From an uncultured Bacilli bacterium (lineage in GTDB: Bacteria; Bacillota_I; Bacilli_A; RF39; UBA660), in the NCBI GenBank assembly GCA_947632275.1, contig CANROR010000058.1, positions 1-7,383 on the forward strand: a DNA stretch of 7,383 bases. Direction: 5' to 3'. Made by a program: the position numbers and the translations under genes. Positions 1 to 5,497 of this stretch are shown here, piece by piece (the first letter of the stretch is position 1; each line of letters begins with the position of its first letter). The notes beneath the pieces were generated by a model. That model did no database searches. It worked only from the letters and a program-made list of their open reading frames with translations, and was not told the DNA's origin.

Positions 1-784
1 TTTACTTTCTCTTCCAATACTATCTTTCAATTTAATTTTAACATTATATTCTTGATTAGCTTCTAGAGTTTCTATTACTTGCGTTTTTGTACCAACAAAC
101 CATTCTTGAACTACACTTCCATCTTTCTTTTCAACTTGATATGAATATTCACTTATAGGATTAGTACTTTCTTTGGTATTAGTTGTTAAAGTAACACTGT
201 TCCATTGTTGATTTGTTATATCTACACTTTCTACTTCAGGATAAATATATTCTAAAGTACTTACTGTTTGTTCATAAGCTATACTTTTTACATGATTACT
301 ATCTTCAACTTCGATCTTTATATCATAACTACTGGTATCACTTAAGCTTTCATAAGTATATTCATTAGAAGCTATCGATGTAATTAAATCTCCATCTTTA
401 TAGTAATGATATGTTGTTATACTTCCATCTCTTCCTTCGGCATCTACTGTTGCTTTAATGGTATTTAAAGTAGAAGTAAATGTTACATTATTTATTATTG
501 GTTCTTTATATTCATTTGTTGTGACTTCGGTTTGATATGTATTTGATTTCATTCCCGATTCATCTTCGACATAACTATAGATTGTATATTTCGTATTTGG
601 TTGTAATCCTTCAAAAGTATAACTTGGTTCTGTTGTTTCTTCATATTTTACAGTTTCCGCACTCATTAAGGCTATGCCATTTTGTATTTGTTCCTTAGCT
701 TCTTCATATCCATAGTAATATTTAACTATTTTTTCTGTTCCTTGGTCAATGGTTGGTGTAAACTCAATTGTATTATAAGTTTTT
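1..784 (-). pseudogene. Frameshifted continuation of the surface protein: tandem fibronectin-III-like repeats, 3' end outside window
   Basis: This stretch has no start of its own, but its frame is open for 260 codons from 780 down to base 1. It continues the protein encoded at 726-1520 after a one-base shift in the A5 run at 780-784. Three related beta-sandwich-like units can be seen, each beginning near a Pro (codons at about 807, 499 and 238, so roughly 103 and 87 residues apart). The complete ones end in a pattern of Tyr-x-Ile/Val followed by V-D/E-D-x-x-x-x-K-S, for example YTIYSYVEDESGMKS and YDIKIEVEDSNHVKS. This periodicity is typical of extracellular FN3/Ig-like repeats that act as stalks or adhesive modules; that role is inferred. 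The natural C-terminus and any cell-wall anchor lie beyond the left edge. It is marked as a broken gene because of the frame change, which could also be a sequencing error. Confidence 0.7.
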
Positions 785-1520
785 CTACTTCACTATTATT
801 TACACTTGGTAATTCATAACTTGGCATATCTTTGGTAGTTATATACACTTTCCCACTTAAACTCTTTCCGGCATTAGCATTTTGGTTAACATCTTTAAAA
901 TTGACTAATGTTACTTTTACTTGCCATTTTTGTTCTCTTTCAGGATTTGCTTTGATATCATAATCACTGGTTATTAAAAAAGTTTCATTTTTCTTTTTTG
1001 TTATATCATATCCACCTTCAACCTTTTTTAAACCTACAATATTATCGACTGTTTTTCCTAATGGATCAATTACTTCTAAAATTATTTCTGGTCTTTCTTC
1101 TTCCGTGGTATATTCAAAATCATTTTCTTCAATTACAAAGAATAAATTATAATTGGCTTCGGCTTTATTCGTTTCATCATTAGCAAGTAAATGAGCACTT
1201 AATTCTACCCCATCACCTAAGCTTTTACTATCTGGACCAAAGTTATCTTGACTAGCATTTATGACAATATCACTATAATCTTTTATGCCATCACTATTAT
1301 GTTCATCGTTTATAGTATCATCTGTTACATTGATATCTTTTAAACTAAAGGTTAGGTTATCAACAGTTCCCGTTTTAACATTGGTAAGAGCAGAAGTACC
1401 ATCACTCATTTGAGCTTGGAAGTAAGCGTATGATGCTCCAATTAATAAAAAGACGATGTAGACTATTTCAATTACATTGACTATTTTAAATTTTGACAAC
1501 TTAATTTTTCTATCATTCAT
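726..1520 (-). CDS. Surface/secreted protein with camelysin/TasA-like N-terminus, cut short by a frameshift
   Basis: The 264-residue reading frame starts with a basic tail, then a hydrophobic segment at about residues 14-34 ending in IGASYAYFQAQ. That resembles SipW-type signal peptides of TasA/camelysin-like proteins, where an A-x-A site precedes a Phe-rich motif. VKTGTVDNLTFSL follows at about residues 48-60 and resembles the segment after the signal in that family. The rest of the mature part is acidic and beta-rich with no catalytic motif that I can recognise. The chosen ATG (1518-1520) has AGGAAG nine bases upstream. The last 17 residues after Lys247 are read in the wrong frame. One extra A in the run at 780-784 would continue the protein into FN3-like repeats. 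Secretion or membrane anchoring is well supported. A biofilm-matrix or adhesin role is only inference. It is divergent from an XRE-type regulator gene. Confidence 0.75.
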   Translation of the reverse strand: MNDRKIKLSKFKIVNVIEIVYIVFLLIGASYAYFQAQMSDGTSALTNVKTGTVDNLTFSLKDINVTDDTINDEHNSDGIKDYSDIVINASQDNFGPDSKSLGDGVELSAHLLANDETNKAEANYNLFFVIEENDFEYTTEEERPEIILEVIDPLGKTVDNIVGLKKVEGGYDITKKKNETFLITSDYDIKANPEREQKWQVKVTLVNFKDVNQNANAGKSLSGKVYITTKDMPSYELPSVNNSEVEKLIIQLSLHQPLTKEQKK

Positions 1521-1572
1521 TCCCGTTTACTTCCTATCATTATTAGTTTAACCTTATTGTGATTCTAAATAC

Positions 1573-1601
1573 ATTATACATTCAATTAGATGTAATTTAA
1601 A
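1573..1601 (-). promoter_or_regulatory. Candidate sigma-A promoter of the surface-protein gene
   Basis: On the minus strand a TTTAAA (1596-1601, 4/6 match to TTGACA) is separated by 17 bases from a perfect TATAAT (1573-1578). Transcription would start near 1566, giving a leader of about 45 bases before the ATG at 1520. In such AT-rich DNA a chance match is possible, so the correct spacing is the main support. Confidence 0.4.
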
Positions 1602-1614
1602 CTATTTTTCTATT

Positions 1615-1633
1615 ATTATACTTTAAGTATAAT
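1615..1633. promoter_or_regulatory. Perfect 19-bp palindrome, candidate operator
   Basis: ATTATACTT and AAGTATAAT form perfect 9-base arms around a single central T at 1624. The site lies in the divergent intergenic region, just upstream of the candidate -35 of the surface-protein gene and about 95 bases before the regulator start. Dyad symmetry of this size suits an XRE dimer. A terminator is unlikely because both flanking genes point away from it. Binding by the neighbouring regulator is inferred. An extended -10 (TG-C-TATATA, 1686-1694) downstream on the plus strand could serve the regulator gene, but it has no good -35. Confidence 0.4.
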
Positions 1634-1727
1634 TCAAAATTTTTTAATTAACAAGAATAAATTACTACTCTAAGTAAAAGTTAATTGCTATATATTTTGA
1701 AATAATGTTACTAAAGGTGGTAAAGGA

Positions 1728-2027
1728 ATGCAAAAGGAAAAGAAATTACTATTGAATAATATGCAACATTTAAGAGAAAAACAAAACCTAACTCAAGTAA
1801 AACTAAGTATGTTAGTTGGTGTTTCCCAACAAAGTATAACTTTTTATGAAAGTAGTACGCGTCTTCCATCTTTACCAGTTGCTTTAAAAATTGCTAAAAC
1901 TCTTCATACAAGTGTTGAGGGTTTAATAAATGAAAATGATATTATTGCTAAATATTATGCTTTACCCATGCAAGACCAAGAAACAGTTAATTTATTAATT
2001 GAAACTTTATATAGTAAATTAAAATAA
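1728..2027 (+). CDS. XRE/Cro-CI-type helix-turn-helix transcriptional regulator
   Basis: This 99-residue protein has the standard XRE fold at about residues 10-66. A first helix with LREKQNLTQ leads into the HTH pair TQVKLSMLVGVSQQSITFYE (residues 22-41), followed by SLPVALKIAKTLHTSVEGL, the typical last helices of the domain. A short C-terminal tail (residues 70-99, ending ETLYSKLK) is helical, as is common in small stand-alone members, and may aid dimerisation. No metal-binding or peptidase domain is present. The start is supported by AAAGGTGG at 1713-1720, seven bases before the ATG. It is divergent from the surface-protein gene, with a 19-bp palindrome between them, suggesting autoregulation and control of that gene; this is inference. 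Its signal is unknown. Confidence 0.9.
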   Translation: MQKEKKLLLNNMQHLREKQNLTQVKLSMLVGVSQQSITFYESSTRLPSLPVALKIAKTLHTSVEGLINENDIIAKYYALPMQDQETVNLLIETLYSKLK

Positions 2028-2041
2028 ACGCAAATAAAAAT

Positions 2042-2067
2042 CTACCAGCTTAGCTGGTAGTTTTATT
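2042..2067 (+). terminator. Rho-independent terminator downstream of the XRE gene, possibly the IS200 right-end hairpin
   Basis: CTACCAGC (2042-2049) and GCTGGTAG (2053-2060) form an 8-bp stem with a TTA loop, followed by TTTTATT. It starts 15 bases after the regulator stop codon, so it should end that transcript. An A-run on its other flank (2036-2040) would let it work on the minus strand too. It may belong to the insertion sequence rather than to the regulator gene. Confidence 0.75.
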
Positions 2068-2150
2068 ATGCACTAGAAGTGCATCTTACTGGCAGCACTA
2101 GATTGTGCTCCGAAATTGTCTAACTTCTGCACTACTTTTACTACTTGCTA

Positions 2151-2630
2151 TTACTTAAATAGCTTAAATTGTTTTACTTTTTTTCCTGTAAAAGGATCTA
2201 CGTACTCTTTGCTACTCATATCATCTGCTAATTTGTCTTCTTTTAATTGATTTGCTATATATTCTTGTATTGCTTTTGTATTTTTTCCTACTGTATCTAC
2301 GTAGTATCCCCTACACCAAAATTGACGTTGTCCGTACTTATATTTCATATCCGCATGTCTGTCGAATATCAACAATGTACTTTTTCCTTTTATATATCCT
2401 ATTGCTCCTGATACACTCATCTTCGGTGGTATACTTATCAACATATGTACGTGGTCTGGACATAATTCTGCTTCTATTATTGTTATTTCTTTTCTTTCAC
2501 AAAGCATTCTTATTATTTTTCCAATATCAACCCTTAATTGATTGTAAATTACTTTTCTTCGAAATTTTGGAGCAAACACTACGTGGTATTTACAATTCCT
2601 CTTCGTGTGTGCTAAACTATTTACGTCCAT
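2151..2630 (-). CDS. tnpA: IS200-family Y1 (HUH) transposase TnpA
   Basis: This 159-residue protein is a full-length single-domain transposase that cuts and rejoins single-stranded DNA through a 5'-phosphotyrosine. The N-terminal strand has the family signature KYHVVFAPKFRRKVIY. The metal-binding HUH motif is HVHML, preceded by ELCPD. The C-terminal helix has GYYVDTVGKN, whose Tyr region supplies the nucleophile, and QFWCRGYY is typical of the IS200 branch. Family length is usually about 140-155 residues, so it looks intact and potentially active. The start is fixed by a perfect AAGGAGGTG (2637-2645) six bases before the ATG. The leader can fold to hide that ribosome site. No accessory TnpB is present. 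Confidence 0.95.
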   Translation of the reverse strand: MDVNSLAHTKRNCKYHVVFAPKFRRKVIYNQLRVDIGKIIRMLCERKEITIIEAELCPDHVHMLISIPPKMSVSGAIGYIKGKSTLLIFDRHADMKYKYGQRQFWCRGYYVDTVGKNTKAIQEYIANQLKEDKLADDMSSKEYVDPFTGKKVKQFKLFK

Positions 2631-2636
2631 TTAGGA

Positions 2637-2688
2637 CACCTCCTTTTCAATTTAGTGCTTTTAGTTAAACAGCATTTTATCAAAGGAG
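2637..2688 (-). promoter_or_regulatory. IS200 leader with tnpA Shine-Dalgarno and complementary anti-Shine-Dalgarno
   Basis: On the minus strand CTCCTTT (2682-2688) is exactly complementary to AAAGGAG (2640-2646), which is part of the tnpA ribosome binding site. The 35-base loop between them could fold further. Pairing would hide the ribosome site. This matches the known IS200 strategy, in which a 5' leader structure lowers transposase translation. The complementarity is seen directly; repression is inferred from the family. Confidence 0.45.
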
Positions 2689-2718
2689 TTTTTTCTTTGC
2701 AACGCTAAAGCTTTTTAG

Positions 2719-2741
2719 AACCCCCAGTATAACTGGGGGTT
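2719..2741. terminator. IS200 left-end hairpin, likely transcription-blocking
   Basis: AACCCCCAGT (2719-2728) and ACTGGGGGTT (2732-2741) form a perfect 10-bp, GC-rich stem with an ATA loop. A strong hairpin at this end of IS200 elements is known to act both as a transposase recognition structure and as a terminator against incoming transcription. Here it lies between spoVG and tnpA, so it would back up the spoVG terminator and keep tnpA quiet. Confidence 0.65.
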
Positions 2742-2752
2742 TTCGTTACACA

Positions 2753-2784
2753 AGAAAAAATAATCTCTATTGCTAGAGATTATT
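2753..2784 (-). terminator. Rho-independent terminator of spoVG
   Basis: An 11-bp stem (AATAATCTCTA at 2759-2769 pairing with TAGAGATTATT at 2774-2784) with a four-base loop is followed on the minus strand by TTTTTTCT. It begins 15 bases after the spoVG stop codon and lies outside the insertion sequence, so it appears to be the native end of the yabG-veg-spoVG cluster. Confidence 0.85.
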
Positions 2785-2799
2785 GAATTATTAATTTAA

Positions 2800-3072
2800 T
2801 TATTCTTCTTCAGTTGATGTAGGATTATTGTATTCAGCTAAGATTTTTTCTTCAAACATGGCTCTTGTTTCAGAATTAATTGGATGAGCAATGTCTTCAT
2901 ATTTATCTTCTGCTACTTTCCGACTAGGCATAGCGATAAATAATTTGTCAGTTCCTTCAATGATGCGGATATTTCTTACTACAAAGCAATCATCAAGTGT
3001 TACTGTAGCATATCCTTTCATCCGAGAACCTTCTCTTTCAACTTTGTGTACCTTAACGTTTGTAATTTCCAT
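2800..3072 (-). CDS. spoVG: SpoVG, septation/sporulation regulator and nucleic-acid-binding protein
   Basis: This 90-residue protein matches the SpoVG family over its whole length. The conserved start MEITNVKVHKV is followed by ATVTLDDCFVVRNIRIIEG (residues 23-41), then the signature LFIAMPSRK and IAHPINSETR (about residues 63-72). The Bacillus subtilis protein has 97 residues, and only the variable acidic tail is shorter here. SpoVG proteins bind DNA and RNA and affect asymmetric division, sporulation and, in other Bacillota, cell-wall and virulence genes. The start is supported by GGAGGT a few bases upstream. The gene has its own sigma-A-like promoter in the gap after veg and its own terminator, so it can be expressed apart from yabG-veg. 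I see no clear sigma-H promoter of the type known for B. subtilis spoVG. Confidence 0.97.
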   Translation of the reverse strand: MEITNVKVHKVEREGSRMKGYATVTLDDCFVVRNIRIIEGTDKLFIAMPSRKVAEDKYEDIAHPINSETRAMFEEKILAEYNNPTSTEEE

Positions 3073-3108
3073 TTCTTTACCTCCAAATTACTTTAAGTTT
3101 ACATTTAT

Positions 3109-3137
3109 ATTGTACTTTAAATCTCTTCATTTTGCAA
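3109..3137 (-). promoter_or_regulatory. Sigma-A-like promoter of spoVG
   Basis: On the minus strand TTGCAA (3132-3137) and TACAAT (3109-3114) are separated by exactly 17 bases. They match the -35 and -10 consensus at 4/6 and 5/6 positions. The promoter starts just after the veg stop codon and would give a leader of about 30 bases before the spoVG start. Confidence 0.6.
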
Positions 3138-3143
3138 TAATTT

Positions 3144-3356
3144 TTATAAATATTTTATTTTTACTTCGCCAGTTATGACATCTCGATAAGTAAAACTTTT
3201 TTCTTCACCGTTTATTAACACGGTGAAAATGTTAGGATATACCTTATAAAGAAGCCCTTCATAACGATCAATGCGATTTCTTAAGCCATAAACACTTACT
3301 CGCACTTTTTTATTTAAATTTTTATTTATTTGCTCTTTAATAATATTTAAGTTCAT
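3144..3356 (-). CDS. veg: Veg family protein (biofilm-formation stimulator Veg)
   Basis: This 70-residue protein resembles Veg of Bacillus subtilis (86 residues). It has a short N-terminal helix (IIKEQINKNLNKKVRV), a middle RNRIDRYEGLLYKVYPNIFTV like the YPSVFVV core of Veg, and an ending FTYRDVITGEVKIKYL corresponding to SYADILTETVELTF. The shorter length reflects a missing C-terminal tail. Veg stimulates biofilm formation in B. subtilis, reportedly by countering the repressor SinR; its molecular action is poorly known. The ribosome site AAGGAG (3361-3366) overlaps the yabG stop codon, and only eight bases separate the genes, so the two are likely co-transcribed and perhaps translationally coupled. 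Position directly after yabG, as in B. subtilis, supports the assignment. Confidence 0.9.
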   Translation of the reverse strand: MNLNIIKEQINKNLNKKVRVSVYGLRNRIDRYEGLLYKVYPNIFTVLINGEEKSFTYRDVITGEVKIKYL

Positions 3357-3364
3357 TTTTCTCC

Positions 3365-3919
3365 TTACCGGGGATAACCCACATACATTAAGCCATTACA
3401 CATGATGCCACCCATACCATCTTTGCCATATTTGGTTTTTTCGAGTAAATCAATTAAGTCAATTTCTTTATTACGTTCGGTTAAAGCAATAGTGCTAGCA
3501 ATAATCGCCGGATCAAGAGTATGAATATTAACTCGTTTGGGACTGGAAGCAAAATTAGCACCTGCCTTAATTAATTCTTCGTAATCACTTTGACAAGCTC
3601 CCGCGATAATAACTAATTTTTCATGACTTTTTTCATACTTCCGAGCAACTTTGACCGCTTTCACAAAATAAGCGGAATTTTTATAATTGTTAATATCATT
3701 AATGTCGCCTTTTTTCTTATAATAAGCATCATGACCCGTCAAAATAATAATGTCGGGTTTATATTCAATTAATAATTGCATCAGTTGTTCATAAATATTT
3801 TTTTCATTAATCTTTTTGCCAATTGCCATAATGCCATTAGTTTTATAAAATTTTAAACACCGTTCTAAATATTCTTCATCGCCATCCACTGAATATTCGT
3901 AAGTAACCTTTCCAATCAT
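3365..3919 (-). CDS. yabG: YabG sporulation protease, catalytic part only (N-terminal domain absent)
   Basis: This 184-residue protein matches the C-terminal two thirds of YabG, the spore-coat-processing cysteine protease (MEROPS U57). GKV...VDGDEEYL at residues 3-18 aligns with the GKVLHLDGDEAYL region that begins near residue 110 of the roughly 290-residue B. subtilis protein. TGHDAY (His63) and AGACQS (Cys109), the presumed catalytic pair, are intact, as are KAGANFASSPKRVNIH (118-133) and a GG-x-x-x-x-G ending. The KOW/SH3-like N-terminal domain is missing. An excellent ribosome site, AGAGGTGAGG, lies just before the ATG, so the short form is probably translatable. Directly upstream lie two serine recombinase genes, and the recombinase stop codon at 3935-3937 is in the same frame as yabG. 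The gene may therefore be split by a mobile element, or be a naturally short form. Co-transcription with veg is likely. Confidence 0.88.
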   Translation of the reverse strand: MIGKVTYEYSVDGDEEYLERCLKFYKTNGIMAIGKKINEKNIYEQLMQLLIEYKPDIIILTGHDAYYKKKGDINDINNYKNSAYFVKAVKVARKYEKSHEKLVIIAGACQSDYEELIKAGANFASSPKRVNIHTLDPAIIASTIALTERNKEIDLIDLLEKTKYGKDGMGGIMCNGLMYVGYPR

Positions 3920-3937
3920 TTTATCCTCACCTCTTTA
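3920..3937 (-). other. Recombinase-yabG junction: yabG ribosome site and probable element end
   Basis: Between the recombinase stop TAA (3935-3937) and the yabG ATG lie only 15 bases, AGAGGTGAGGATAAA. They contain a near-consensus ribosome site (AGAGGTGA, seven bases before the ATG). They are also open in the yabG frame (Arg-Gly-Glu-Asp-Lys before Met-Ile-Gly-Lys-Val). If the mobile element ends inside yabG, its attachment site must lie here or slightly inside the gene. No second copy of this sequence can be tested because the other end is outside the window. Confidence 0.4.
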
Positions 3938-5497
3938 ATATAATTTAATTTTTTTAGTTTCACCTAATCCAAATTTGTATTTTATTTGAATGGTATTATC
4001 TCTATAAAGCGTTATGCTTTCAATCAATTTATTAATCCAATCTTTTAAAAATATTTTGTTGTTAATAAAATCCACATAATCATTTAATATTTCAGTCCTC
4101 TTAACATTCAAATTTTTTTCATCTACTAAACAATTTAATTCAGTTTCAAGTTTTTCTTTATTGGCAATTTCATCGCTTCTTTTTTTTAAAAATTCATCCA
4201 GTGATATTTCGTTATTTGTCTTTTTTAAATATAAATTTTCAATTGTTTTCTTTTGGCAAGCAATTAGTTCTTCCAATTTGGTAATTTTAGAAGATAATCT
4301 TTCTTTTTTATTCACTTGATCTGATACAATATCTACAATTTTTTCACCATCCACATAGTTGTTTATTAATTCTTTAATATTATCTAACACAATTAAGTTT
4401 AGCTTTGTATCTCTAATACTTCTTGATAAGCATTTCTTGCGGTGATATTTTTTATTACAATCAAACACAAAAATTCTTTTATTACCAATTACTACTGAAT
4501 TGGGTGTCATTGGCTGACCGCATACTCCACATATTACTAAACCACGCAATGCACCATTATATTCATTTGTGCCTCGACGAATTACACGATTTACAAGTTT
4601 ATTATTTGCTTCATTAAATAAATTTTTCGATACTATTGGTGGATGAGAATTTTCTATATATTGATATTCACAAGGTGGTATATATTTCCTTTTTTTTACT
4701 TTATACCCCAAACTAATACTTTTTCTTTTTATCAAAACTCCGGTATATATTTTATTTTTTATGATTCTTCTAATAGTATTTCTGGTCCAATCATAACATT
4801 TACCTTCTATTTCTTTTTGTTTTAAATATTTTGCTGGGCATAATATTCCTTCTTCATTTAATTTACTTGCTATTTCATTCATATTAATGCCTGATGCTGC
4901 TTCTGTAAAAATTCTTTTAACAATACTTGCTGAATAGTCGTCTATTTCTAAAGTTCTTCTACCATCTTTAGTAATTATTTTGTATCCATAAGTTGCATAA
5001 CAGCTTATATAAAACTTATTATTCGTTTGTTGTTCTGCGGCTATTTTTCTTTTAATGGATGCTTGTTTCACAACATTATCATTTATTATTGTTTTAAATG
5101 CTAAGATAAATTCTTTTTGATCCTCTGTAAGATTATCACTGTCATACTCATCATATATGGCAATAAATCTTATCTTATTTTTAGGAAAATAATCGCTAAT
5201 ATAATATCCTGTTTCTAAATGTTCCCTTCCTAATCTTGATAAATCTTTTACTATTACAGTTTTTATTTTTCCCATTTCGATATCATTTTTTAATTCATCA
5301 AAACCTGGGCGATCAAAGTTTATTCCAGAAAATCCATCATCTACATAAAATTTATCAATAGTTAAATTCATATTTTTAGCATAAAGGTTAATAGCCATTT
5401 TTTGATTAAAAATACTAAAAGAAGATTCTTCAACCGTTTTTTCAAAATCTTTTTCGGACAATCTTACATATCCTACCGTCATCTTTTTATTTTCCAT
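3935..5497 (-). CDS. Large serine recombinase, second of a tandem pair
   Basis: This 520-residue site-specific recombinase carries the full large-serine architecture. The resolvase catalytic domain (about residues 7-150) has YVRLSEKD with nucleophile Ser14, DDGFSGINFDRPGF (Arg63) and KDLSRLGR (Arg88, Arg91). A recombinase domain follows (about 165-300). A zinc ribbon has Cys323, Cys326, Cys347 and Cys356. A Lys/Glu-rich coiled coil (about 395-460) and a C-terminal strand region complete it. Such enzymes integrate or excise elements at short att sites through a Ser-DNA link. The motif usually reading aPyGY is YATYGY here (residues 167-172). The start directly follows the stop of the upstream recombinase (TAA-ATG) with only a weak ribosome site, suggesting translation by coupling. 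An alternative start is Met6. Its stop lies 15 bases before yabG, so it marks one end of a mobile element. Confidence 0.95.
   Translation of the reverse strand: MENKKMTVGYVRLSEKDFEKTVEESSFSIFNQKMAINLYAKNMNLTIDKFYVDDGFSGINFDRPGFDELKNDIEMGKIKTVIVKDLSRLGREHLETGYYISDYFPKNKIRFIAIYDEYDSDNLTEDQKEFILAFKTIINDNVVKQASIKRKIAAEQQTNNKFYISCYATYGYKIITKDGRRTLEIDDYSASIVKRIFTEAASGINMNEIASKLNEEGILCPAKYLKQKEIEGKCYDWTRNTIRRIIKNKIYTGVLIKRKSISLGYKVKKRKYIPPCEYQYIENSHPPIVSKNLFNEANNKLVNRVIRRGTNEYNGALRGLVICGVCGQPMTPNSVVIGNKRIFVFDCNKKYHRKKCLSRSIRDTKLNLIVLDNIKELINNYVDGEKIVDIVSDQVNKKERLSSKITKLEELIACQKKTIENLYLKKTNNEISLDEFLKKRSDEIANKEKLETELNCLVDEKNLNVKRTEILNDYVDFINNKIFLKDWINKLIESITLYRDNTIQIKYKFGLGETKKIKLY

Larger units (their letters stand above)
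2037..2745 (-). mobile_element. IS200-type insertion sequence (IS200/IS605 superfamily), approximate ends
   Basis: The element has one intact Y1 transposase gene and no tnpB, the IS200 arrangement, and a length near the usual 700 bases. Strong hairpins lie near both ends: 2719-2741 (10-bp stem, ATA loop) upstream of tnpA and 2042-2060 (8-bp stem, TTA loop) downstream. Smaller hairpins sit near the downstream end, for example TGCACT-AGA-AGTGCA at 2070-2084. Members of this superfamily have no terminal inverted repeats and make no target duplication, so the exact ends cannot be read from one copy. The given limits are estimates from the hairpins. The element sits between the XRE gene and the spoVG terminator and interrupts neither. 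Confidence 0.7.

Noticed and set aside
998..1183. Plus-strand open frame of 61 codons inside the surface-protein gene
   Set aside because: Antisense to a convincing coding region, biased composition, no ribosome site.
1646..1686. Seven-base inverted repeat AATTAAC / GTTAATT with a 27-base spacer upstream of the XRE gene
   Set aside because: The arms are short and purely A/T-rich apart from one base, so chance is likely here; the 19-bp palindrome nearby is a far better operator candidate.
2252..2668. Plus-strand open frame of 138 codons over the transposase
   Set aside because: It is Leu/Tyr/Phe-rich low-complexity translation antisense to an intact IS200 transposase and has no ribosome site; it is a shadow.
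2891..3178. Plus-strand open frame spanning spoVG and the spoVG promoter
   Set aside because: Antisense to spoVG, which is a clear full-length family match; it is a reverse-strand shadow.
3204..3227. Inverted repeat TTCACCGT / ACGGTGAA with 8-base loop
   Set aside because: It lies inside veg coding sequence and has no T-run on the coding strand; most likely codon coincidence rather than a terminator or operator.
4423..4825. Plus-strand open frames inside the second recombinase
   Set aside because: Low-complexity antisense frames within an intact gene; no start signals.
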